DNA of 64,000 bases from Streptomyces sp. ASQP_92. Lineage in GTDB: Bacteria; Actinomycetota; Actinomycetes; Streptomycetales; Streptomycetaceae. The stretch lies in assembly GCF_025399895.1 (NCBI RefSeq), contig NZ_JAODUA010000021.1, positions 1 through 64,000 on the forward strand, written 5' to 3'. The translations under genes and the position numbers were made by a program. The notes under the pieces were generated by a model. The model searched no databases. It had not been told where the DNA came from and saw only the letters and a program-made list of their open reading frames with translations. Shown here in pieces: positions 33,185 to 42,969 of this stretch; within the stretch, counting starts at the first letter, position 1, and the number at the start of each line of letters is the position of its first letter.

Positions 33185-34179
33185 GCGCGCCGGGCGTCGT
33201 ACGCCTCGATCAGCTCGGTGGACCGCTTCACGTCGTTGCCGATCGCTTCCAGGAGGTCCTCGATGGAGTCGAACTTGGCCATGCCCCGCACATAGGCGAG
33301 GAAGTCGACGGCGACGTGCAGGCCGTACAGGTCGAGGCCCACGCGGTCGATGGCGTACGCCTCCACCGTGCGCTCGGTGCCGTCGAACTGCGGGTTGGTG
33401 CCGACCGAGATGGCCGCGGGCATCCGCTCGCCGGAGGGGAGTCCCCCCTGCTCGGGCGAGGCCGGGAGCGTGGGGACCGTCAGCCAGCCCGCGTAGACGC
33501 CGTCGGCGGGGATCGCGGTGTGCGGCAGAGTCTCGACGTTGGCCGTCGGGTAGCCGAGCTCGCGGCCGCGCTGGGCGCCGCGCACGACGACGCCCTCGAC
33601 GCGGTGCGGGCGGCCGAGGATCTCGGCGGCACCCTCGATGTCGCCCTCGGCGACCAGGCGGCGGGTCAGCGTGGAGGAGAACGGCTCGCCGCCGCCCGCC
33701 TCGCCGCGCACCCGCAGGTCGATGACCTCGACCTCGTAGTCGTACATCCGGCCGAGCTCGGCAAGGACCTCGACGTTGCCCGCCGCCTTGTGCCCGAAGC
33801 GGAAGTTGGGGCCCTCGACGACGAGTTTGGCGTGCAACTTGTCGACCAGCACCTTGACCACGAAGTCGGCCGCGGAGAGCTTCGAGAACTCGCTGGTGAA
33901 GGGGAGGATCAGCACGGCGTCCACGCCGAGCTCCGCCATCAGTTCGGCGCGCCGGTGGTGCGGGGCGAGCAGCGGCGGGTGGCTGCCGGGGCGCACGACC
34001 TCGCTGGGGTGCGGGTCGAAGGTGACCACGACGGACGGCACGCCCAGCTCGCGGGCGCGCTCCACGGCCCGCCCGATGATCAGCTGGTGTCCGCGGTGCA
34101 CCCCGTCGTAGGACCCGATGGTGACAACAGCGCGTCCCCAGTCCTGCGGGATGTCCTCCAAGCCACGCCAGCGCTGCAC
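33181..34179 (-). CDS. ribF: bifunctional riboflavin kinase/FAD synthetase
   Basis: 332 residues. The N-terminal FAD synthetase nucleotidyltransferase domain has GSYDGVHRGH (about 22-31, HxGH-type motif). The C-terminal riboflavin kinase domain starts near 185 with the PTAN motif (GYPTANVETLP). Converts riboflavin to FMN and FAD. GTG 34179 preferred: GAGGAG lies eight bases upstream and the protein begins MQRWRGLEDIP as in relatives; an upstream ATG (34227) overlaps the preceding gene's end. A short insertion in the kinase domain (PASPEQGGLPSGER) looks lineage-specific. Last gene of the rimP-to-ribF leftward series. Confidence 0.95.
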
Positions 34180-34223
34180 TGTGACCGCTCCTCGAACCCG
34201 TGTACGTCGTTGACCCTTACGCG

Positions 34224-37200
34224 TCATGCAGGTCTAAGACTGCCATGCCCGGCGGCCCGGGATCGCATCGGCATGGGACTGCCCAGCGTCTCCACCGCGC
34301 GACGGGCGCCGGGACCGACCACCGCGGCCCACTCGTGGGGAGCTTCGCACAGCCATCGCGCGACCTGCGCGGCGAAGCCCGGCACCTCCTGGCAGAGCTC
34401 GACCAGGCGCTCCTCGAAGCGGGCCGCGCCCTCGGGCGTACGGGCGAGGAGGAGCCCGGTGCGGTGGACGAGGTCGCGGGTGCGCGCCTCGGCCCGCTCC
34501 CCCGAGCCATGGGCGGCGGCGGTGAGCAGGGCGTCGGCCACGGCCGGACCGCGCGACGCCTGGCGCTCGAAGGCGAGGAGCACGTCGAGCAGTTCGGCCC
34601 GCAGCGGCCGGGAGGCCGCGGTGCCGGGCGCGGCGAGGACGGGGGCCAGCGCGTGGCGGACGGGGTGGGCGGGGTCGCGCAGCAGGCTGGTCACCATCGG
34701 GAAGAGCACGGCGCGGGCCGCCGGGCCGTCAGCGAGGCGCCGGTCCACGAAGGCCGCCGCGTCGTGGGCCGCCTCGGGGTGGCGCCCGGTGTGTTCCTGG
34801 ACCAGGGCCGCGGCGCGGCGGGCCAGCGCCGGGGTGGTGATCCCGGCGAGCGCGTCGAGGACGTCGGTGGCCCCCGCGCCGCCCCGGTGCAGCCGCGCCC
34901 GCAGAGCGGCGATGACGGGCTCGGGGTGGGTGGTGAGGGCGGCGGCGAGCGCGGAGGTGGGCACGGCGGGATCGCCCGCGGTGTACGCGGCCAGCGCCCG
35001 GTCGAGGTAGCGGGCGCGGGTCGCCGGGTCGCGCACCAGGAGGGCGAGCGCGGCGCCGTGCAGGGCGGCGTCCCCGGGGCGCGCGAGCAGCGCGAGCGCC
35101 GCGTAGCGCAGCAGGTCGCGATCGGCGGGGGTGCGGATGCCGAGCGCGACGCGCGGCCCGTGGGCGGCGGCCGCGGCGCGCCGTTCGGGCCGGTCGTCGT
35201 GGGCCCAGCGGTCCACGGCCCGGCACAGCGCGGACGGTTCGTCCTCGGCGAGCTGGGCGAGGAGTTCCTCGGCGCATGCGTGGGGTGTCGCCACCAGCAC
35301 CTCGGTGAGGTCGTCGACGGCCAGCGCCCGGCGCGCGTACAGCAGGGCCTGCGCGGCCCGCGCGACAGTGGGCCGCACCGTCGCCCCCGGCGCCACGGGC
35401 AGCGGCGTCTCGTCGGTGAACCAGCGGCACAACAGCGGCTGTACGTCCCGGGGCTGGGCGGTGAGGCGACGGTCGGCCGCGTCCAGGTAGCGCTCCCAGT
35501 CCGGCGCGGCCCCCGGCACCCCGTCGGCCGGCACCAGACGGCGCAGCAGTTCGAGGCGCAGGTCGTCGCCGACCCTCAGCCGCGTCCAGAACCACGCCCC
35601 GAACGCGCCGAATGGCCCGAGCCCGGCGGGCCCTCCCTCACGCAGGGACCGGCGGGTGATCCGGTCCGCGAGCAGCCGCAGCACCTCCTGGTAGGGGCGT
35701 ACGTCGGGAACGCGCAGCAGGGTCTCGGCTAGGAGGTGGACCGCCCACCACTGGGCGTCCGCGAGCCGGTCGTGGGCGGCGGACGCGTGGGGCGTGCGGT
35801 CCAGAACGTCCACCAACTCCTTGAGTTTCAGGACGAGTTGGGTTGATCCCTGATGGCTGCCGAGCAGCAGCATGGCTTCCAGGACGGGCCCGATGCGATG
35901 CCGGGGCACCGGCAGGGTGCGCTCGGTGGGGGCGGGCCCCGAGCCCGGCGGCGGTGGCACATGGCCCTCGGGTACGGCGCTGACGGCGGGGCGCGAGGGG
36001 AGCTTGACGACGGCGGCGGGGTCGCTCTCGTCGTACCAGCGGTGCACCAGCGCGTACAGGGCGGCGTCCAGGTCGAGATGGGCCGCCTGCACCCAGTCGG
36101 CGAGCTCTTCGTGGGCGAAGCGGTAGCCGGCTCCGGCGGGCACCAGCAGCCCTTCGGTGAGGACCGCCGAGGCCGATCCCGTACGCCACGGGAAGATCTC
36201 CTCGAACGACTCGCGGTCGAGTTCGCCCTGGCCCGGGCCCAGACAGCGGCGGGCCGCCTCGTGGACCTGCCCGGCGACGCGTGCCGCCAGGCGTCGCACC
36301 GCGCTGCCGCGCACGGGCGGCCGGGCGGAGGCAGCGACGCGGACCGCGATCCGCAGGCACATCAGGTCCAGGTGGGCGGCGAAGACCTCCTCGCGCTCCG
36401 GAGCGCCCTCGACCTCGGCGGGCAGCGCGGCCCGCACCTCGGCGAGAAGCCGCAGCGTCAGGGGGTGCCGCGCGTCGCGCTCGCCGAGCACGCCGTCCGC
36501 GAGGCCGTAGCGCTCGCGCGCCCGGGCGGCCTCCTCGCGCCCGAGGTCGCCGATGTGCACGCCGTCCGGGAGGCGGGGCAGCCGGGCCGGATGCAGGGCA
36601 CCCCCGGGGTAGTGCGCGCCCGCCTGTTCCCAGTGCTCGGGCCGGCAGGCGACGACCATCCGCGCTCCGGCCGCGGCGAGCCACTCCACCGTCGCGGCGG
36701 TCCAGGCGGCGAGGCGGTGGGCGAGGACGGGCGGCATCTCCTCGGGTCCGTCGAGCAGGACGAGCAGCGGCCGCCCGGCCTCGCGCGCCAGTCGCGCCAC
36801 CCGGTCGGGGGTGGCCGCCTGCTCGCCCCGTTCCGCCGGGGCGGCGACGATGCGGGCCGCGTGGGCGAGGGCGCGGGAGACGGCGTCGGCGAGGGAGGTG
36901 TCGTCGCACCGGAGGTCGGCGCCGCGCAGCCATACGGTCGGCGCGGGTTCGGCGCCGCGCGCCCGGCGGCCCGCGAGCGCGGCGAGTTCGGTGGTGCGCC
37001 CGGTGCCGGGGTCTCCGACGAGCCCGAGCACAAGGGCGTCCCCTGCGGCGAAGGCGTCCAACTCCCGGAGTGTGGAAGGCCGTTCGACGGGCTCGCGCCC
37101 CCTGCGGGGGCCGCCGGCGGAGCCCACGGAGGTGGCGGTGAGCTGGAGTGCGCCCGCCAGGTTCAGATCGGCCCCGTAGGCGGGCACGGTGGCGGCGTTG

Positions 37201-37796
37201 CGCCGCAGGAGTTCGGCGAGCGGGCCCTGTTCGGCGCGCAGCGGCATCGCGAAACCGGACGCCTGGTGCGAGGCGTGCAGCGCGGTGCCGACGACGCCGA
37301 GGACGGCGCCCGTCGTGGTGTCGACGACGGGACCGCCGCTGGCCACCCCGCCGAGCCGCATGGCCTCGCTGCCCGCCGTGCCGATCGCCAACTCCAGTAC
37401 GCCGCCCAGGAGATGGAAGCGGTCGGTGGCGGTGTAGGTGACGGGCGAGGTGCCCAGTACGCGCGCTTCGCGCCAGCCGTGGGCGGCGACCCGGACATAG
37501 CTGCCCGCCCCGATCCCGGTCCGCGCGGAGATGGGCAGCGGCCGCACCCCGAGCCCGTCGGTGCGCACCAGGGCGAGGCCCGCCTCGGGGAGCGGGTCGA
37601 GATCATCGGCCTCGGCCAGCCAGGTGCGGTCGCCGGGGGCGTGCAGCACGACTCTGCTCAGACCGTCGACGGCCTCGTGACTGGTGACGACGGTGCCCCG
37701 GTCGTCGGCGACGAAGCCGGTCCCCCGGGTCCGTCCGGCCAGATCACAGATCCGTACGAGCGTCTCGCCGCCCTCGTCCCCCGCCCCGCGTCGCAT
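34224..37796 (-). CDS. trypsin-like / P-loop NTPase / helical-repeat protein
   Basis: 1190 residues. About 10-200: trypsin-like (S1C-type) fold, with TGFVADDRGTVVTSHEAVDG carrying His40 and GVASGGPVVD carrying Ser153. The usual catalytic Asp (DxALL) reads AGLALV, so the triad looks incomplete. About 245-560: STAND/NACHT-type P-loop NTPase, with Walker A GDPGTGRTT at 261-269 (Lys replaced by Arg), Walker B LLVLLDGPEE near 345-353, then CRPEHW and a winged-helix-like region. About 560-1190: alpha-helical repeats (HEAT-like). No signal peptide or membrane helix. Located between truB and ribF; I recall large genes at this position in other Streptomyces. A sensor/conflict (STAND) role is inference. 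Confidence 0.85.
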   Translation of the reverse strand: MRRGAGDEGGETLVRICDLAGRTRGTGFVADDRGTVVTSHEAVDGLSRVVLHAPGDRTWLAEADDLDPLPEAGLALVRTDGLGVRPLPISARTGIGAGSYVRVAAHGWREARVLGTSPVTYTATDRFHLLGGVLELAIGTAGSEAMRLGGVASGGPVVDTTTGAVLGVVGTALHASHQASGFAMPLRAEQGPLAELLRRNAATVPAYGADLNLAGALQLTATSVGSAGGPRRGREPVERPSTLRELDAFAAGDALVLGLVGDPGTGRTTELAALAGRRARGAEPAPTVWLRGADLRCDDTSLADAVSRALAHAARIVAAPAERGEQAATPDRVARLAREAGRPLLVLLDGPEEMPPVLAHRLAAWTAATVEWLAAAGARMVVACRPEHWEQAGAHYPGGALHPARLPRLPDGVHIGDLGREEAARARERYGLADGVLGERDARHPLTLRLLAEVRAALPAEVEGAPEREEVFAAHLDLMCLRIAVRVAASARPPVRGSAVRRLAARVAGQVHEAARRCLGPGQGELDRESFEEIFPWRTGSASAVLTEGLLVPAGAGYRFAHEELADWVQAAHLDLDAALYALVHRWYDESDPAAVVKLPSRPAVSAVPEGHVPPPPGSGPAPTERTLPVPRHRIGPVLEAMLLLGSHQGSTQLVLKLKELVDVLDRTPHASAAHDRLADAQWWAVHLLAETLLRVPDVRPYQEVLRLLADRITRRSLREGGPAGLGPFGAFGAWFWTRLRVGDDLRLELLRRLVPADGVPGAAPDWERYLDAADRRLTAQPRDVQPLLCRWFTDETPLPVAPGATVRPTVARAAQALLYARRALAVDDLTEVLVATPHACAEELLAQLAEDEPSALCRAVDRWAHDDRPERRAAAAAHGPRVALGIRTPADRDLLRYAALALLARPGDAALHGAALALLVRDPATRARYLDRALAAYTAGDPAVPTSALAAALTTHPEPVIAALRARLHRGGAGATDVLDALAGITTPALARRAAALVQEHTGRHPEAAHDAAAFVDRRLADGPAARAVLFPMVTSLLRDPAHPVRHALAPVLAAPGTAASRPLRAELLDVLLAFERQASRGPAVADALLTAAAHGSGERAEARTRDLVHRTGLLLARTPEGAARFEERLVELCQEVPGFAAQVARWLCEAPHEWAAVVGPGARRAVETLGSPMPMRSRAAGHGSLRPA

Positions 37797-37940
37797 GTCC
37801 GAAACGGTAGTTCTGGGGTGATCCGCCCGAGAAGGACGTCACGGCAAAGCGCCCCCCTGTGCTCCCGTCGTTCACTCCGAGCGCCTGCTCGATGGGGTGA
37901 ATCACCGGGGTGGCGCGGATAGACCCCTTGCGAGGGGGAT

Positions 37941-37970
37941 CGTGGAGCGGGCCGGCCCGCCCGCTCCACG
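37941..37970 (-). terminator. hairpin after truB
   Basis: Perfect 11-bp stem (37941-37951 with 37960-37970), 8-nt loop, 13 nt after the truB stop, inside the 187-nt gap before the trypsin/NTPase gene. Ends or attenuates the translation operon before the last two genes. Confidence 0.75.
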
Positions 37971-37983
37971 GTGGGGGGGCGTC

Positions 37984-38889
37984 TCAGCCGAACACGGCCA
38001 GGCTCTTGGCCTTGCCCTTCTGGCTCTCGACCAGCGCCAGGAACGTCCCGTCGGGCCCGTACACCCCGACCGCCCTGCCGGTCTCGTACTCGTCCGGCAT
38101 GTCCAGGCGGACGCCGTTGAGCAGCAGCGAACCGCGGCGCGCGTCCACGTCCCAGCGGGCGAAGGCGGCGGCCGCGGCCTGGGCGACCGGCATCACGGTG
38201 AGCGATTCCTGGTGCTGGTCCAGGGTGCGGGCCGCGTCCAGGCCGTAGGGGCCGACGCGGGTGCGGCGCAGCGCGGTGAGGTGACCGCCGACGCCGAGCC
38301 CGGCCCCGAGGTCGCGGGCCAGGGCGCGGATGTAGGTGCCGGAGGAGCAGACGACGGAGACGACCAGGTCGATGACGGGCGTGCCGTCCTCGGCGACGGC
38401 CTCGCGGACGTCGTAGACCCGGAACGAGGACACGGTCACCGGGCGGGCCGGGATCTCGAACTCCTCGCCGCCGCGCACCCGCGCGTAGGACCGCTTGCCG
38501 TCGATCTTGATCGCGGAGACCTTGGACGGCACCTGCATGATGGCGCCGGTCAGCTCCGCGACGCCCGCGTCGATGCCCTCGCGGGTCACCCGGGAGGCGT
38601 CGGTGGACGAGATGATCTCGCCCTCGGCGTCGTCGGTGATGGTGTCCTGGCCGAGCCGGATCGTACCGAGGTACTCCTTCTCGGTCAGGGCGAGGTGCCC
38701 GAGCAGCTTGGTGGCCCGCTCGACGCCCAGGACGAGCACACCGGTCGCCATCGGGTCGAGGGTGCCCGCGTGGCCCACGCGGCGGGTCTTGGCGATGCCG
38801 CGCATCTTGGCCACGACGTCGTGCGAAGTGAAGCCCGACGGCTTGTCGACAATGACAAGCCCGTCGGGCGTCTTTGCTGCGGTGCTCAT
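37984..38889 (-). CDS. truB: tRNA pseudouridine-55 synthase
   Basis: 301 residues. Motif I KPSGFTSHDVV, motif II with the catalytic aspartate GHAGTLDPMATGVL (Asp45), and SGTYIRALARDLG. A C-terminal PUA-like part ends RAVGVYGPDGTFLALVE. Makes the universal T-loop pseudouridine. Starts two bases after the rbfA stop. Confidence 0.96.
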   Translation of the reverse strand: MSTAAKTPDGLVIVDKPSGFTSHDVVAKMRGIAKTRRVGHAGTLDPMATGVLVLGVERATKLLGHLALTEKEYLGTIRLGQDTITDDAEGEIISSTDASRVTREGIDAGVAELTGAIMQVPSKVSAIKIDGKRSYARVRGGEEFEIPARPVTVSSFRVYDVREAVAEDGTPVIDLVVSVVCSSGTYIRALARDLGAGLGVGGHLTALRRTRVGPYGLDAARTLDQHQESLTVMPVAQAAAAAFARWDVDARRGSLLLNGVRLDMPDEYETGRAVGVYGPDGTFLALVESQKGKAKSLAVFG

Positions 38890-38891
38890 GC

Positions 38892-39329
38892 TCAGGCGTC
38901 GTCCTCGTCGCCGGGCTTCTTGTACGGGTCGGCGTCGCCCGCGAACTGGGCGCCCGAGGACACCTCGCGCACCGCGGCGTCCGAGGCCCGCGCCTTGTTG
39001 AGGAGGTCCTCGATGGTCTTGGCGTTCTCGGGGAGCGCGTCCGCGATGAACGTCAGGGTGGGCGTGAACTTGGTGCCGGCGGCGGAGCCGACCGCGGAGC
39101 GCAGGACGCCCTTGGCGCTCTCCAGGCCGGCCGCGGCGGCGGCCCGGTCCTCGTCGTCCCCATACACCGTGTAGAAGACCGTGGCCTCCCGCAGGTCGCC
39201 GGTGACCCGGGTGTCGGTGATCGTCACATGCGTTCCGAGGCGCGGGTCCTTGACGCCACGCAGCAGCTTCTCGGCCACCACCTCCCGGATGAGGTCCGCC
39301 AGCTTCTTCGCCCGCGCGTTGTCGGCCAC
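38892..39329 (-). CDS. rbfA: 30S ribosome-binding factor A
   Basis: 145 residues. Type II KH-like fold (KKLADLIREVVAEKLLRGVKDPRLG; VTITDTRVTGDLREATVFYTVYG). Needed for 16S 5'-end maturation and cold adaptation. It has an acidic C-terminal extension (about 25 residues, DADPYKKPGDEDDA) beyond the compact family core, common in actinobacteria. GTG start 39329 with AGGA upstream. Confidence 0.95.
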   Translation of the reverse strand: MADNARAKKLADLIREVVAEKLLRGVKDPRLGTHVTITDTRVTGDLREATVFYTVYGDDEDRAAAAAGLESAKGVLRSAVGSAAGTKFTPTLTFIADALPENAKTIEDLLNKARASDAAVREVSSGAQFAGDADPYKKPGDEDDA

Positions 39330-39362
39330 TGGTCCTACTCCTTCTCAAGCCTTGCTCGGTGT

Positions 39363-39656
39363 TCAGTCTTCGTCGCTGTGGAGCCTGCGTCTGACCGACA
39401 GCAGCTCCACCTCGGGCCGGCCGGCGACGAGCCGCTCGCACCGGTCGAGTACGTCCGTGAGGTGCCCCGTCTCCCCGGACACCACCGCGAGGCCGATCTC
39501 GGCCCTGCGGTGCAGATCCTGGTCGCCGACCTCGGCCGCGCTCACCGCGAACTTGCGCTGGAGCTCGGCGACGATCGGCCGGACGACGGAGCGTTTCTCC
39601 TTCAGCGACCGTACGTCGCCGAGGAGCAGATCGAAGGACAGCGTCCCCACATACAT
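39363..39656 (-). CDS. ylxP: DUF503/YlxP family protein
   Basis: 97 residues, MYVGTLSFDLLLGDVRSLKEKRSVVRPIVAELQRKFAVSAAEVGDQDLHRRAEIGLAVVSG, the DUF503 pattern. It is nearly always encoded between infB and rbfA; YlxP is linked to ribosome maturation or translation, but the biochemical role is not settled. Ribosome site weak. It starts 178 nt after the infB stop, an unusually wide gap for this operon, filled by a strong hairpin. Confidence 0.9.
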   Translation of the reverse strand: MYVGTLSFDLLLGDVRSLKEKRSVVRPIVAELQRKFAVSAAEVGDQDLHRRAEIGLAVVSGETGHLTDVLDRCERLVAGRPEVELLSVRRRLHSDED

Positions 39657-39739
39657 GGATGTCCGGATGTCCCGCCGGTACGGGTTAGAGGACCCCGCCA
39701 AAGCCTTGGCAGGGACATCAAGAACCGTACCGGAACGGC

Positions 39740-39781
39740 CGGGGCCGATCGACGGAAATACCTTCCCGCCGATCGGCCCCG
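39740..39781 (-). terminator. hairpin between infB and ylxP
   Basis: Perfect 12-bp stem (39740-39751 with 39770-39781). The 18-nt loop can pair further (GGAA 39754-39757 with TTCC 39763-39766). Located 53 nt after the infB stop. Internal terminator, attenuator or processing site of the operon. Confidence 0.65.
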
Positions 39782-39834
39782 ACTTTCGTTCCTCAGGAGG
39801 CCGGGCCTCCCGGGGTACGGATCGGCTGCACGGA

Positions 39835-42800
39835 CTAGCCGCGCGGCTTCTCGCGCATCTCGTACGTCGCGATGACGTCGTCGATCTTGATGTCGTTGAA
39901 GTTTCCGAGGTTGATACCGCCCTCGAAGCCTTCGCGGATCTCGGTGACGTCGTCCTTGAAGCGACGCAGACCCGAGATGTTGAGGTTCTCCGCGATGACC
40001 TTGCCATCGCGCAGCAGGCGCGCCTTGGTGTTGCGCTTGACCTCGCCCGACCGGACCAGGACACCGGCGATGTTGCCCAGCTTGGACGAGCGGAAGATCT
40101 CGCGGATCTCCGCCGTGCCGAGCTCGACCTCTTCGTACTCCGGCTTGAGCATGCCCTTGAGGGCCGCTTCGATCTCTTCGATCGCCTGGTAGATGACCGA
40201 GTAGTACCGGACGTCGACGCCTTCGCGCTCCGCCATCTGCGCCGCGCGGCCCGCAGCGCGGACGTTGAAGCCGATGACGATGGCGTCGGAGCCGGTCGCC
40301 AGGTTGATGTCGGACTCGGTGACCGCACCCACACCGCGGTGCAGGACGCGGATGTCGACCTCGTCGCCGACGTCGAGCTGGAGCAGCGAGGCCTCCAGGG
40401 CCTCCACCGAACCGGACGCGTCGCCCTTGATGATGAGGTTGAGTTCCTGCACCAGACCGGCCTTGAGGGCCTCGTCCAGGTTCTCCAGGGAGAACCGCAC
40501 ACCCTTGCGGGCGAAGCGGACGTTGCGCTCACGGGCGGCACGCTTCTCGGCGATCTGACGGGCCGTACGGTCCTCGTCGACGACCAGGAAGTTGTCGCCG
40601 GCGCCCGGGACGTTGGTGAGACCGAGGACGAGGACCGGGGTCGAGGGACCCGCCTCTTCCACGTTCTCGCCCTTGTCGTCGAGCATGGCGCGCACACGGC
40701 CGTAGGCGTCGCCCACGACCATCGTGTCGCCGACCCGCAGGGTGCCGCGCTGGACCAGGACGGTCGCGACGGCGCCGCGGCCCTTGTCCAGGTGGGACTC
40801 GATCGCGATGCCCTGCGCGTCCTGCTCCGGGTTGGCCCGCAGGTCGAGCGAGGCGTCGGCGGTGAGGACGACGGCCTCCAGGAGGGACTCGATGTTGAGG
40901 CCCTGCTTGGCGGAGATGTCGACGAACATCGTGTCGCCGCCGTACTCCTCGGCCACCAGACCGAACTCGGTGAGCTGACCGCGCACCTTGGTCGGGTCCG
41001 CGCCCTCGACGTCGATCTTGTTGACCGCGACCACGATCGGCACGTCGGCCGCCTTGGCGTGGTTCAGCGCCTCGATCGTCTGGGGCATCACACCGTCGTT
41101 CGCCGCCACCACGAGGATCGCGATGTCGGTGGACTTGGCACCACGGGCACGCATGGCGGTGAACGCCTCGTGACCCGGGGTGTCGATGAAGGTGATCCTG
41201 CGGTCCTCGCCGTTGACCTCGGTGGCGACCTGGTACGCACCGATGTGCTGCGTGATGCCACCGGCCTCGCCCGCAACGACGTTCGTCTTGCGGATCGCGT
41301 CCAGAAGGCGGGTCTTACCGTGGTCGACGTGACCCATGACGGTCACGACCGGCGGACGCGCGACGAGGGACTCCTCGCCACCTTCGTCCTCACCGAACTC
41401 GATGTCGAAGGACTCGAGCAGCTCGCGGTCCTCCTCCTCGGGGCTGACGATCTCGAGGATGAAGTTCATCTCGTCCGCGAGGAGCTTCAGCGTCTCGTCG
41501 GAGACGGACTGCGTGGCAGTGACCATCTCGCCGAGGTTCATCATCACGCCGACGAGCGACGCCGGGTTGGCGCCGATCTTCTCGGCGAAGTCGGTCAGCG
41601 AGGCACCGCGCGACAGGCGGACGGACTGTCCGTTGCCACGGGGCAGCATGACGCCGCCCACCGACGGGGCCTGCATGGCCTCGTACTCCTGGCGCCTCTG
41701 ACGCTTCGACTTGCGACCACGACGGGCGGGCCCGCCGGGACGGCCGAAGGCACCCTGCGTGCCACCGCGGCCACCCGGGCCACCGGGACGGCCCTGGAAA
41801 CCGGGACGACCGCCGAAGCCGCCGCCACCACCGGGAGCGCCGCCACCCGGACGGGGACCGCCGAAGCCGCCACCGCCACCGGGACGACCGCCGCCACCGG
41901 GACCGGCCGGACGGCCGGCGAAGCCGCCGCCACCACCGGGACGACCGGCGCCGCCACCCGGACGGCCACCGGGGCCACCGGGACCACGGCCACCGGGGCC
42001 GCCACCGGGACGCGGAGCCGCGGCCGGACGCTGCGGCATCATGCCGGGGTTGGGACGGTTACCGCCGGGAGCACCACCCGGGCGCGGGGCGCCGCCCTGC
42101 GGACGGGGCATGCCACCCGGGCTCGGACGGCCTGCGCCCTGACCCTGGGGACGCGGAGCGCCGCCGGGGCCGCCCTGCGGACGCGGGGCGCCACCGGGGG
42201 CACCGGCACCGCCGGGACGGGGCGCGCCGCCGCCGGGACGGGGCGCCTGCGGGCGCGCCATTCCGGTGGAGCCACCCGAGGTGAAGGGGTTGTTGCCGGG
42301 ACGCGGACCGGCCGGACGGGCACCGCCCGGGCGGGGAGCGCCCTGACCCGCGGGGCGGGCCGGACGGTCGCCGCCACGGCCACCGTCGCGCTGGCCGGCG
42401 TCGCGCTGGCCACCGTCACGCTGACCGGCGGCCGGGGCCGGACGGGCTGCGGGACGCGGGCCGGGGGTGGCGCCGGCGGGACGCGGAGCCTGGGGCGCCG
42501 CGGGCTGGGCCGGAGCCGGAGCCGAGAACTCGGCGGCGGGCACCGGGGTGACCGGGGCCGGCTTGGCCGGTGCGGGCTTCGGGCCCGGGCGGGGGCCCGA
42601 GGCGGCCGGAGCCGTGGAGGGGGTGCTGCTCGCCGGGGCCGCCGGCGTGACCGGCTCGGCCGGGGCCGCAGGCGCGGCGGGGGCCGGCTTGGGGGCCGGT
42701 GCGCCGGGCTTGGGGGCAGCGGGACGTGCCGCGGCGGGGGCCGCGGGCTTGGCGGGCGCGGCCTTGCGGGGCGCGCCGGGCTTCGCAGCGGACTTGCCGG

Positions 42801-42969
42801 CGTTGCCGCCGGGCCCCTGCAGTGCGTCAGTCAACTTGCGTACAACCGGCGCCTCGATCGTCGAGGACGCCGAACGGACGAATTCACCGAGTTCTTGGAG
42901 CTTGGCCATGACGACCTTGCTCTCCACTCCGAACTCCTTGGCGAGTTCGTATACCCGGACCTTAGCCAC
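39835..42969 (-). CDS. infB: translation initiation factor IF-2
   Basis: 1044 residues. IF2_N domain (1-50, MAKVRVYELAKEFGVESKVVMAKLQELGEFVRSASST). A roughly 390-residue Pro/Ala then Gly/Arg/Pro-rich disordered region (about 50-430) follows, then a second IF2_N-like segment (about 455-520). The GTPase domain has GHVDHGKT at 546-553, DTPGHEAF and NKID, and domains II-IV run to the C-terminus. GTPase delivering initiator tRNA to the 30S subunit. The low-complexity linker explains the size (E. coli: 890). GTG start 42969 with AAAGGAG. Confidence 0.97.
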   Translation of the reverse strand: MAKVRVYELAKEFGVESKVVMAKLQELGEFVRSASSTIEAPVVRKLTDALQGPGGNAGKSAAKPGAPRKAAPAKPAAPAAARPAAPKPGAPAPKPAPAAPAAPAEPVTPAAPASSTPSTAPAASGPRPGPKPAPAKPAPVTPVPAAEFSAPAPAQPAAPQAPRPAGATPGPRPAARPAPAAGQRDGGQRDAGQRDGGRGGDRPARPAGQGAPRPGGARPAGPRPGNNPFTSGGSTGMARPQAPRPGGGAPRPGGAGAPGGAPRPQGGPGGAPRPQGQGAGRPSPGGMPRPQGGAPRPGGAPGGNRPNPGMMPQRPAAAPRPGGGPGGRGPGGPGGRPGGGAGRPGGGGGFAGRPAGPGGGGRPGGGGGFGGPRPGGGAPGGGGGFGGRPGFQGRPGGPGGRGGTQGAFGRPGGPARRGRKSKRQRRQEYEAMQAPSVGGVMLPRGNGQSVRLSRGASLTDFAEKIGANPASLVGVMMNLGEMVTATQSVSDETLKLLADEMNFILEIVSPEEEDRELLESFDIEFGEDEGGEESLVARPPVVTVMGHVDHGKTRLLDAIRKTNVVAGEAGGITQHIGAYQVATEVNGEDRRITFIDTPGHEAFTAMRARGAKSTDIAILVVAANDGVMPQTIEALNHAKAADVPIVVAVNKIDVEGADPTKVRGQLTEFGLVAEEYGGDTMFVDISAKQGLNIESLLEAVVLTADASLDLRANPEQDAQGIAIESHLDKGRGAVATVLVQRGTLRVGDTMVVGDAYGRVRAMLDDKGENVEEAGPSTPVLVLGLTNVPGAGDNFLVVDEDRTARQIAEKRAARERNVRFARKGVRFSLENLDEALKAGLVQELNLIIKGDASGSVEALEASLLQLDVGDEVDIRVLHRGVGAVTESDINLATGSDAIVIGFNVRAAGRAAQMAEREGVDVRYYSVIYQAIEEIEAALKGMLKPEYEEVELGTAEIREIFRSSKLGNIAGVLVRSGEVKRNTKARLLRDGKVIAENLNISGLRRFKDDVTEIREGFEGGINLGNFNDIKIDDVIATYEMREKPRG

